Below are positions 1 through 6,425 of a stretch of DNA of 13,359 bases, one piece after another; positions within the stretch are counted from its first letter, which is position 1; every line of letters starts with the position of its first letter. A program made the translations under genes and the position numbers. This stretch comes from Aurantimonadaceae bacterium (GTDB lineage: Bacteria > Pseudomonadota > Alphaproteobacteria > Rhizobiales > Rhizobiaceae), in contig QIIJ01000339.1 in NCBI GenBank assembly GCA_003232595.1, forward strand, positions 1 through 13,359, written 5' to 3'. The notes beneath the pieces were generated by a model that was not told the DNA's origin, searched no databases, and saw only the letters and a list, made by a program, of their open reading frames with translations.

Positions 1-390
1 ATATCGCTAACCCCGCTGGTTGATGTGATCTTCCTGCTGCTGATATTCTTTATGTTAACATCACAGATTGCGCCATTTTCGCTGATTTCTCTTAGCGGTA
101 CCAAATCTGAGACCTTTACTGCAGATACTCTATCCCTGCCGGCGAAACAACTTCCCAAACAAACCTCGGCAGGCGCGTTGATTACTGTTTTGAACGCTGG
201 CATTGCCATCAACGGGCGCAGGGTCCCGATTGAAAATATTGACGTGGAATTGACCGCCCTTCGTGACAATGGCATTAAGACAGCAATAATTTCGCCACGC
301 TCGTCTGCCACTGTGCAGGACCTGATTACGGTACTTGAAGCCGTTAAAAAAGCGGCGTTTTCATCTGTTACCATCCGTAAATCAGGATAG
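1..390 (+). CDS. exbD: ExbD/TolR-family biopolymer transport protein (5' truncated)
   Basis: This is the 3' part of an ExbD/TolR gene; the frame is open from base 1, so the start lies before the window. ExbD/TolR proteins are inner-membrane stator subunits that work with ExbB/TolQ to convert proton-motive force into movement of TonB/TolA. The visible protein begins with the family signature TPLVDVIFLLLIFFM at codons 4-18. It includes the membrane aspartate (GAT at 22-24) that corresponds to E. coli ExbD Asp25 and TolR Asp23. After the single membrane helix comes a periplasmic domain of about 100 residues, the usual size. The first internal Met (ATG at 52) lies inside the helix and cannot be the true start. 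The gene leads a plus-strand operon with a second ExbD-like gene and a TonB/TolA-like gene. An exbB/tolQ gene is expected upstream but is not visible. The family call is firm; the transported or sensed partner is unknown. Confidence 0.9.
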   Translation: MSLTPLVDVIFLLLIFFMLTSQIAPFSLISLSGTKSETFTADTLSLPAKQLPKQTSAGALITVLNAGIAINGRRVPIENIDVELTALRDNGIKTAIISPRSSATVQDLITVLEAVKKAAFSSVTIRKSG

Positions 391-394
391 ACAT

Positions 395-439
395 ATGCGT
401 GCCCCGGATAATTCAGGAGGTCAAAGAGGCGATGCTTGA
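395..439 (+). other. Possible 14-codon leader ORF overlapping the second exbD-like start
   Basis: ATG 395 has AGGA at 383-386 with 8-nt spacing and encodes MRAPDNSGGQRGDA. Its TGA stop (437-439) overlaps ATG 432 of the next gene by 8 nt. It could couple translation of the second exbD-like gene to the first. It could also be the original N-terminus of that gene, cut off by a one-base frameshift, or be chance. Low confidence. Confidence 0.25.
415..420 (+). promoter_or_regulatory. Ribosome binding site for the second exbD-like gene
   Basis: A perfect AGGAGG lies 11 nt before ATG 432. That spacing is slightly long but usable, and it favours ATG 432 over GTG 399, which has only AGGA at 383-386 at a 12-nt distance. 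The same AGGA is better spaced (8 nt) for ATG 395, which opens a 14-codon ORF in another frame. Confidence 0.5.
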
Positions 440-857
440 AACTGCTCTGGCAGCAAGAAAAAAAACACCGGCTGCGGATTTCTCGCTGGCCATCATCAAT
501 GTGGTGTTTCTGCTATTGTTTTTTTTCCTTCTGGCCGGCAGTGTTGTTCAACGTGCTGAATTGGAGATTGCCCCGCCATTTACAAAAAACCTGCCGCTTG
601 AACGATTGCCGCGCCCGTTGATTGCGGTATCAGCGGAAAATGTCCTTTATCTCGATGGTGTTGAGACAACGCTTGAAGAGTTGCAAAGCAGAATTGACAA
701 TCAGAATCCGACTGCAACTGATACATTTTCAGAACTCTATATTCTGGCTGAGGGCTCCCTCGCCGCCAAACAGTTTCTGATCACTGTCGATGCCCTGCGG
801 CAGAACGGACTGCCAATCCGTATTGTTACAATACGAGACCGAAAGACCGGGCAATGA
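432..857 (+). CDS. Second ExbD/TolR-like protein with the membrane Asp replaced by Asn
   Basis: This is a small inner-membrane protein with the ExbD/TolR layout: a short charged cytoplasmic tail (AARKK), one membrane helix (AIINVVFLLLFFFLLAG) and a periplasmic domain of about 100 residues. Its helix aligns directly with that of the upstream ExbD: DVIFLLLIFFM there, NVVFLLLFFFL here. The proton-carrying Asp is therefore Asn (AAT at 498-500). In known ExbD/TolR/MotB proteins this Asp is essential, so this copy is probably a non-protonatable partner of a heteromeric stator. I infer this from the motif only. The start is uncertain. ATG at 432 has AGGAGG at 415-420, 11 nt upstream, and is chosen here. 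GTG at 399 is in the same frame and would add 11 residues. The stop overlaps the next gene's start (ATGA, 854-857), indicating translational coupling. Confidence 0.8.
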   Translation: MLETALAARKKTPAADFSLAIINVVFLLLFFFLLAGSVVQRAELEIAPPFTKNLPLERLPRPLIAVSAENVLYLDGVETTLEELQSRIDNQNPTATDTFSELYILAEGSLAAKQFLITVDALRQNGLPIRIVTIRDRKTGQ

Positions 858-2734
858 ATATATTTGGCGACAAATCCAACTGGCTTGCCTCGACACTGAT
901 TGCGCTCGGTCTGCATGGCGGGGCAATGTTTTTGATCGTTGGCCAGATGAAGGCAAATGTTCCAGAAAGGCGGGAAACCGAAATTTCAATCCTTACTCTG
1001 CCATCCCAATCTGTCCGCACCCCGCAAACAGTTTCAAGATTGCAGTCCTCCGACCCGGAAATCGCCAATCAAAGCGAGGCAAACGACATCAGCGTGTTTG
1101 AAAAACTTTTGCCCGACAAAACAAAGGCAGAGACATTGTCAACCATCAATGAAGCGCAAATTGCATCGATTGCAACTGCGGATCAGGTGGCTGCTTTGGT
1201 GGACACGGTCGCGGAGCGAAGTGAACCATTCGACAATCAGGCAGATAGCCTGACACCGGCGCAACAACTGGAACAGGTGGAAAAAACCATCCCGGAAAAT
1301 GCTCCACAAATTCCGGCTGATGCAGAAAGTGTAGCCTCCACCCAAACGTCTCAACCTGTAGACCAGATCGAAACAGTGGCAACCGGATCAGTCGATAACA
1401 ATAGCAAAACAATAGCACCGTCACAAATACCGACACAGGCGGATACCGTCAGTCCCCAGGTGACGAACGTGGTTGATGCACCCGCTTTCAGCCTGGCTGA
1501 AATAATAAACCCACCTGATGAAGCTATCGCCAGTTCCAATGACTATTCGCGAAATACCGCTGCAACTGCCCAATATACTGGTACTGAGGAAGTCGCCCGC
1601 AATACCGCCGAGGCAGTTGCAGATCAGGCAGCACAGACTGCTGCAATGAAAACTGCGGCAACCAGTATCGCGCCGACAAGTTTGGAAATGCAACGGCAGT
1701 CCCGGCAACAGTTTGAAATTCTCGCGAATGCACCTACGACTGCAAGTAAAGTCCAGCTCAGCACCCCTGCCCGGCCTGCAAGAATTATTGCTTCGCCACG
1801 TCAAAGTGTGAATTTATCCGCATCCAGGGCAGCATTGGGCACCCCGGTAAAAACCCCAACAGTTCAACGGACCCGCCAAACGCCACTGCGGACCCGGCCT
1901 ACTGTTGTTCGCCAACCGGCAAGAACAGAAGGAGCCAGGCCGGTGCGCCCGACAGTCGTGGCTGAAATCAGGCGGCCCCGAACGACGATAACCACCCGCT
2001 CGCAGAACAATGTCGCAAGAAAACCGACAATTACACAAGAGCGTATCGCGCTATTACCAAAACTCGAAAATTTGGTTCCTGAAATTGAAAGGTCGCGTCC
2101 TCCAACCCGGGAGGAACGACTTGGCAAGGTGCGAAATTTTCTGATCGGACAAGATGTTGGCAATTGTTTTGTCGCCCTGCCGTCGACGATCGACAATCAG
2201 CAGGTGGGCATATACGGATTTGGCCGGTCAAAGCGCTTCTGGCCAGGATTTCTGAAGCGGTTGAGTCAAAAAACCAATATTGAAATTCCTGCCAAGCTTG
2301 CCACGATAACCGATGCCCAATGCCTGGTTGCGAGCTTTACCAAGCAAGCAAGCACCTACCCGAATTTCTCTGTGTCTATTGCTCTGGAACAGGAAACCAT
2401 AATCAGCGGTGATTTTCTTGAAGGCCAGATAAACAATGTCAATAACAGGTTTCTCAATCTCATACTGGTTGATGACGAAGGAATTGCACAGCGGTTGAAT
2501 GCCTATCTTTTTAATAAATCGGGTGCACCGCGTTTCAGCCTTCCGGTAACCAGTACCAGCGGACCGATAGCAACAGCACAATTGCTGATCGCAATTGTAA
2601 CCGATGAAGAATTGCAAAGTACTGCCTTTTACGAGCCACTGCCAGTCACCGAGCTTCTATTTGATGTGGAGCAGGAATTACGCGATAAGGGACTTGGCGT
2701 GGATCTGGCAATTACCGCATTTACGGTGAAGTAA
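854..2734 (+). CDS. TonB/TolA-like periplasm-spanning protein with a PpkA-type C-terminal domain
   Basis: Predicted 626-residue inner-membrane-anchored periplasmic protein. Residues about 10-30 form one membrane helix with a His (ALGLHGGAMFLIV, His21), as in TonB/TolA anchors that contact ExbB-ExbD or TolQ-TolR. Residues about 40-300 are low-complexity, rich in Ala, Thr, Gln and Ser. Residues about 303-395 are basic and rich in Arg, Pro and Thr, a linker type typical of TonB/TolA that could cross or bind peptidoglycan. I see no classical TonB C-terminal domain. Instead residues about 426-626 align without gaps to the periplasmic end of PpkA, encoded just downstream on the other strand, including Cys438/Cys490, SGDFLEG (518-524) and VDDEG (539-543). 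The start overlaps the preceding stop by 4 bp. The position after two ExbD-type genes supports a role as the energised arm of that module. No standard gene name fits. The TonB/TolA-like role is an inference from architecture. Confidence 0.8.
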   Translation: MNIFGDKSNWLASTLIALGLHGGAMFLIVGQMKANVPERRETEISILTLPSQSVRTPQTVSRLQSSDPEIANQSEANDISVFEKLLPDKTKAETLSTINEAQIASIATADQVAALVDTVAERSEPFDNQADSLTPAQQLEQVEKTIPENAPQIPADAESVASTQTSQPVDQIETVATGSVDNNSKTIAPSQIPTQADTVSPQVTNVVDAPAFSLAEIINPPDEAIASSNDYSRNTAATAQYTGTEEVARNTAEAVADQAAQTAAMKTAATSIAPTSLEMQRQSRQQFEILANAPTTASKVQLSTPARPARIIASPRQSVNLSASRAALGTPVKTPTVQRTRQTPLRTRPTVVRQPARTEGARPVRPTVVAEIRRPRTTITTRSQNNVARKPTITQERIALLPKLENLVPEIERSRPPTREERLGKVRNFLIGQDVGNCFVALPSTIDNQQVGIYGFGRSKRFWPGFLKRLSQKTNIEIPAKLATITDAQCLVASFTKQASTYPNFSVSIALEQETIISGDFLEGQINNVNNRFLNLILVDDEGIAQRLNAYLFNKSGAPRFSLPVTSTSGPIATAQLLIAIVTDEELQSTAFYEPLPVTELLFDVEQELRDKGLGVDLAITAFTVK

Positions 2735-2737
2735 ACC

Positions 2738-4867
2738 TCACCCGCCAAGTTTAAAATATTTGACGACCGCGCCAACTTCCAACTCTCCCGCGTCAATTGA
2801 CTTCAAAATTCGTCCCAGCAGTGCCGAGGCCAGTTCGGGTTCTGCCTTGCGAATTGTCGTAATCCCTTCCCTGCTCGAAAGCGCCAATATCAATTGTGGC
2901 AGGGGGTCGCGGGTCTCCAGATCAACCAGTTTGATATTGAATGAGGCTGTGCTGTCTTCTTTCTTGAGGAACCCCTCAAGGTTATAGATCACACCTTCAT
3001 TGTCAATCAGGACAAGGCTCACGCTGCCATTTTCAATTTTTTCCAGTTCACCGCTTAACGACTGGCCGCTTTTGACATTGGAGCTACTCAGCTCAAGTGT
3101 CGGTTTTGTCATTGCGCTGGTGCGGATTGCCTGCAAAAACTCGGCAACCGCGCATTGGTTCTTGTCTATTAAACGGGCCTGAATTTCTGGAGTAATTCCG
3201 TGTGCTGCCGTAAAATCAGCTTCCAGTTTTTCCATCGCAACCACGGACGTGGAAAACCCTTCAATCTGCATGGAGTTTTCTGAGACCGCCATTGGTGATG
3301 CGTAGAAACAAGCGCCGCCATTGTAGTTTTTCAGCCAGTCAACCATTGCCGCCGCCTGGTCTAAAGGCTTTGTGACCTGATCCTCTTTCGGTGGTGGTTT
3401 GGGCTGCGCTTTTGCATCCCGATCTTTCGGCTGCAAATTTGTCGGAGAAAGCGTCGCTGTATTATCCTGTCCGCCGACCGGGGCACCAATACCCAATATT
3501 CCGTCAAGGCCGCCTGTGTAATATGCGGCCCCGCCCCCGGCGACCAGCAATGCAATCAACAGCCCAGCCACCAATCCGCCGCGTGATTTTTTTGGTTGCG
3601 ACATAACCGGACCTGCAGCAGCAGGCGGCAACGGTGGTGACGGCGGCGAGTAATGTGGAACAAAACTCGGTTCGGGTGCCAGCGACGGCTGACCGCCAGC
3701 GCCGGTTTCATATGGATTTACGCCGGGTTGAGGCGGCAGGTTTCCTGATGCAGGGCCGACGGGTGGCATGCTTGCCAGCGGCACACTAACAGGCGGCGAA
3801 CTTCCCGGTGGCAAGCCAGAAGGTGAGGCGCTTGAAGACGGTATACCAGTCGGTGGTGCACTGGCCGGTGGCAAACTGGCCGGCGGCAAGCTGGCTGTCG
3901 GAGGGATTGAAACCAGGGGAACTGATGCCGGTGCAATGACCGTTTCCTGATGCGGGCTGGCAGCCTGCCAGGAACTGCCGATCTGGGTTGGCTCAGTTAC
4001 CTGGGATGTCTCTTTTGGAAAAAGCCATTCTTCGATATCGACCATTTTATCTGGCCGGTCAGCCGGGTCCGGCTGCAACATTGCCTCCACAATCGGGCGT
4101 ATGGCAGGGTCGATTTTTGATATGTCAGGCACCACCCGGCGTTTTTCGATAACTTCGACCTGGGAGCCACTCATGTCGAGGGTTTCACCCAAAATGGAGG
4201 CGGCGGCAACCAGCCCCAGACTGTAGATATCAGAACGTTCGGTCACATTGCCTTCAAACAGGCCAAGTTGTTCTGGTGAAACAAAGTTGTATTTACCGGC
4301 AAATTTCCCACCAAGCAGTGTCCCGCCGCCAACACCTGAAGATTTAGCAATCCCGAAATCAATAATCTTGGGTTTCTGTTTGCCCTTGTGTTCGACGAGG
4401 ATGATGTTGTCAGGGGATATATCTCTGTGAATAATGCCTGCATCATGGGCGGCCTGCATGCCGGAGGCAATTCCAGCCACCATTTTTTTGGCATCCTTTA
4501 ATTCCATCGGACCTTCATTAATCCGATCTGCCAGAGACTGGCCATCAACATATTCCATAGCCAGATAGGGTCTGCCGACACCAGGATCGATGGTGAACAC
4601 GTGATATCTGACAATGGCGTCATGGGCCAGATGGTTGAGAACGGATGCCTCTTTGCGAAACAGTGCAAGGATCGTTTCATCCTTGGCAAATTCCGGTAGC
4701 ACAATCTTGATCGCCACTACATCGCCGGTCTGTATATTGTGGCCACGATAAACCTCGCCCATGCCCCCCATGGCTATGCGCTCATCGATCTCATAAATAC
4801 CGTTAAGCTGGGTACCGGCAGGTACGCCATCGGCTGTATCGATATAGGTGTTTTCGTCAGAAGGCAT
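2738..4867 (-). CDS. ppkA: T6SS-associated Ser/Thr protein kinase PpkA
   Basis: Transmembrane Hanks-type kinase of the T6SS threonine-phosphorylation pathway (Agrobacterium ImpN, Pseudomonas PpkA), 709 residues. The kinase domain is about residues 24-285: Gly-rich loop AMGGMGEVY (32-40), ATP lysine in VAIK (Lys54), catalytic HRDISPDN (147-154), DFG (170-172) and SPEQ (197-200). All key residues are present, so it should be active. Residues 316-371 are a Pro-rich linker of pentapeptide repeats. A membrane helix lies at about 430-451. The C-terminal periplasmic domain (about 508-708, Cys520 and Cys572) is shared with the TonB/TolA-like protein encoded at 854-2734. In Agrobacterium the kinase phosphorylates TssL Thr14 to recruit Fha; the TssL here has Thr14 too. 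It begins 9 bp after pppA and ends 3 bp from the convergent gene. Confidence 0.93.
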   Translation of the reverse strand: MPSDENTYIDTADGVPAGTQLNGIYEIDERIAMGGMGEVYRGHNIQTGDVVAIKIVLPEFAKDETILALFRKEASVLNHLAHDAIVRYHVFTIDPGVGRPYLAMEYVDGQSLADRINEGPMELKDAKKMVAGIASGMQAAHDAGIIHRDISPDNIILVEHKGKQKPKIIDFGIAKSSGVGGGTLLGGKFAGKYNFVSPEQLGLFEGNVTERSDIYSLGLVAAASILGETLDMSGSQVEVIEKRRVVPDISKIDPAIRPIVEAMLQPDPADRPDKMVDIEEWLFPKETSQVTEPTQIGSSWQAASPHQETVIAPASVPLVSIPPTASLPPASLPPASAPPTGIPSSSASPSGLPPGSSPPVSVPLASMPPVGPASGNLPPQPGVNPYETGAGGQPSLAPEPSFVPHYSPPSPPLPPAAAGPVMSQPKKSRGGLVAGLLIALLVAGGGAAYYTGGLDGILGIGAPVGGQDNTATLSPTNLQPKDRDAKAQPKPPPKEDQVTKPLDQAAAMVDWLKNYNGGACFYASPMAVSENSMQIEGFSTSVVAMEKLEADFTAAHGITPEIQARLIDKNQCAVAEFLQAIRTSAMTKPTLELSSSNVKSGQSLSGELEKIENGSVSLVLIDNEGVIYNLEGFLKKEDSTASFNIKLVDLETRDPLPQLILALSSREGITTIRKAEPELASALLGRILKSIDAGELEVGAVVKYFKLGG
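3755..3922 (-). repeat. 15-bp periodic repeat coding for Pro-rich pentapeptides in PpkA
   Basis: PpkA residues 316-371 read as about eleven degenerate pentapeptides of the form hydrophobic-Pro-Pro-x-Ser: VPLVS, IPPTA, LPPAS, LPPAS, APPTG, LPPGS, SPPVS, VPLAS, MPPVG and similar. The matching DNA is a 15-bp imperfect tandem repeat, clearest at about 3857-3898 where near-identical units follow one another. The tract links the cytoplasmic kinase domain to the membrane helix and is probably flexible and variable in length. Confidence 0.75.
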
Positions 4868-4876
4868 TTTTTAAGC

Positions 4877-5641
4877 CTATTCCTTTCTGATGCCGATTTG
4901 TGCAGTGCCGGAAGCTTTGTGGCATTTGACAACAACGATGGTAACATTGTCGGTCCCACCCCGGGTCAATGTCATGTCCATCAGCATATCGCAGCTGACC
5001 TGAGGATGACGCCCGTCGATGGCTTCAAGTACTTCGTGATCTTCCACATGGGCAGTCAGCCCATCGCTGCAAATGACGAATGTGTCGCCCGGTTCAATCT
5101 GCCCCTGTTCCACATCAAGTTGCGGCTCTTCGGTAACACCGATCGCACGGGTAATAACGTTTTTACGAGGCCAGTTTTCAGCCTCCTCTTCGGTAATCAG
5201 GCCCCGGTCAAATAATTCCTGAACTTCCGTGTGATCGCGTGAAATCTGGATGAGCTTTCCACGTCGTACCAGATAAACCCGGCTGTCACCGGACCACACA
5301 CAGGCGTAATGCTGCCCAAATGTTAACAGTGAGGCCAGGGTTGAGCCGATCGTACCGCCATTTCTTTGCCTGGCAATGTCCTGAATCTCACTGTTTGCCT
5401 GGGTGACCCTGTCCTCAAACCGCGCCAGCAAATCCCTTGCGGACACAGGCGAGCCGATTGATTCTGCATGGGCAACAATGCTGGCACTTGCGATTTCTCC
5501 GGCATCGTGCCCTCCCATTCCATCGGCCACCAGCCAAACGCCGCTTTCTTCGTCCACAAAAAAACGATCCTCGTTCAATTCGCGCACACAACCGGTATCG
5601 CTGGCTGTGCAATAGTCAAATCTAAAATCCTGTTCACTCAT
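4877..5641 (-). CDS. pppA: T6SS PP2C-family protein phosphatase PppA
   Basis: Cytoplasmic metal-dependent Ser/Thr phosphatase that opposes PpkA by removing phosphate from T6SS targets. The 254-residue protein is one PP2C domain with all usual motifs: NEDRF (23-27), DGMGGHDAGE (40-49), SGDSRVYL (117-124), SDGL (192-195) and the C-terminal GGTDNV (228-233). Metal-binding Asp25, Asp40, Asp193 and Asp231 are present, so it should be active. In Agrobacterium this domain is fused behind TagF (ImpM); here it is a free-standing gene 112 bp after tagF. Its ATG has no good Shine-Dalgarno directly upstream. An in-frame TGA three codons before the ATG rules out a longer ATG start. The nearest purine-rich sequence (5671-5680) lies upstream of a hairpin and a short ORF that overlaps this start. 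It ends 9 bp before ppkA. Confidence 0.93.
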   Translation of the reverse strand: MSEQDFRFDYCTASDTGCVRELNEDRFFVDEESGVWLVADGMGGHDAGEIASASIVAHAESIGSPVSARDLLARFEDRVTQANSEIQDIARQRNGGTIGSTLASLLTFGQHYACVWSGDSRVYLVRRGKLIQISRDHTEVQELFDRGLITEEEAENWPRKNVITRAIGVTEEPQLDVEQGQIEPGDTFVICSDGLTAHVEDHEVLEAIDGRHPQVSCDMLMDMTLTRGGTDNVTIVVVKCHKASGTAQIGIRKE

Positions 5642-5666
5642 CAGTAGTCAAAAATGCGATTAGCAT
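5634..5666 (-). other. Possible 10-codon leader ORF overlapping the pppA start
   Basis: ATG at 5666-5664 follows AGGGAGAGGG (5680-5671) at a good spacing and encodes MLIAFLTTDE. Its TGA (5636-5634) overlaps the pppA ATG (5641-5639), so the two reading frames share 8 nt. As pppA lacks a clear ribosome binding site of its own, reinitiation after this ORF is a plausible way to translate it. Evidence is from sequence layout only. Confidence 0.4.
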
Positions 5667-5670
5667 CGCA
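5650..5670 (-). terminator. Hairpin plus T-run upstream of pppA (weak terminator or attenuator)
   Basis: On the minus strand TGCGAT-GCTA-ATCGCA forms a perfect 6-bp stem with a 4-nt loop, followed directly by TTTTT. This is the shape of a small Rho-independent terminator and would reduce transcription into pppA-ppkA. The stem is short and half A/T, so it may act only as an attenuator. It could also be an RNA structure that brings the purine-rich site at 5671-5680 nearer the pppA start. It lies 8 nt before that start and overlaps the leader ORF. Confidence 0.4.
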
Positions 5671-5680
5671 CCCTCTCCCT
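5671..5680 (-). promoter_or_regulatory. Shine-Dalgarno-like site of the pppA leader ORF
   Basis: On the minus strand this reads AGGGAGAGGG, the only strong ribosome-binding-like sequence in the tagF-pppA gap. It is spaced 4-8 nt from ATG 5666 of the leader ORF but 29 nt from the pppA ATG, and the hairpin lies between it and pppA. Confidence 0.4.
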
Positions 5681-5753
5681 TCAATTCCTGACCCGGTATC
5701 TGTTTGGCAAATTACTGTCCCTTACACAAGCGCCTAAAATAGTCGCCGTAAAT

Positions 5754-6422
5754 TCAATCCACCCTACCGGTTATCATGTTGGTAAATAAGTATGGATCCG
5801 GCAATCCATTCCTGGAAAAGATCATGGGTCCGAATTCATTGCCGCCATTTGTCCACCAGAACGAGCGACCATTGCAGGCAGCACGATAATCCGCATCAGC
5901 GATATTGCTCATGATGTCCTCAACCGGTGGAGAATCGGAACGCCACAAATTTATCTGTTTGATCGACTGAAATCCGAATTTTCCATCTTCGGTATCCTCG
6001 TTTGGCTGTGAAAGTCCCATGGTGAGAGATTTAGCATCGATCACGGCCTCACTTTCAAGTGTTTGCAGCAGGCGGGCATCAAGTTCGCCATACCACTCAT
6101 CATCATAGACAAATGTCGGGGGCAGCAGGCCGTTGCCACTGTCATCATGATAAATCAGGGTCAGGGGAAAGAACCTGCCGACCTGATCCACCGACGGCAT
6201 GATTGCGCCCGTACAATCAACGCCAAAAACGTCCCTGCCGCCCCAAAAACGCCAGATCGGGGCGATCAGGTAGATATCCTGCCACTCGCGGCCCAATTCA
6301 TTGCGACTTGCCGCGACCGCCGATTGAAGCCAGTTTTCCAGCGGTTCAAGGATATTGCGCGGAATATCGAATGCAACAAAATCTCGCTTCTGCGGCAGTT
6401 TTCCAAATATCCCAAATCCCAT
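5754..6422 (-). CDS. tagF: T6SS-associated protein TagF
   Basis: TagF (ImpM N-terminal, DUF2094 family) is a cytoplasmic post-translational repressor of T6SS assembly. In Agrobacterium and Pseudomonas it acts with the FHA protein and antagonises the threonine-phosphorylation pathway. The 222-residue protein starts with the family hallmark GIFGKLPQKRDF (4-15), followed by WRFWGG and by PSVDQVGRFFPLTL in the core. The length is normal for stand-alone TagF; the Agrobacterium homologue carries a PppA domain after this point, absent here. It starts 3 bp after the tssM stop, so it is almost certainly co-transcribed. It is followed by the 112-bp gap before pppA, the only sizeable gap in the operon. 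Confidence 0.92.
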   Translation of the reverse strand: MGFGIFGKLPQKRDFVAFDIPRNILEPLENWLQSAVAASRNELGREWQDIYLIAPIWRFWGGRDVFGVDCTGAIMPSVDQVGRFFPLTLIYHDDSGNGLLPPTFVYDDEWYGELDARLLQTLESEAVIDAKSLTMGLSQPNEDTEDGKFGFQSIKQINLWRSDSPPVEDIMSNIADADYRAACNGRSFWWTNGGNEFGPMIFSRNGLPDPYLFTNMITGRVD

Positions 6423-6425
6423 TTT

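Noticed and set aside
457..466. A8 run in the second exbD-like gene as a programmed frameshift site
   Set aside because: Frames other than the main one close before or soon after the run without useful coding sequence, and the main frame is open through it. It is probably an ordinary Lys-Lys-Asn stretch.
2725..2742. GGTGA/TCACC inverted repeat as a bidirectional terminator between the convergent genes
   Set aside because: The stem is only 5 bp with an 8-nt loop and no T-run on either strand. It is too weak to call.
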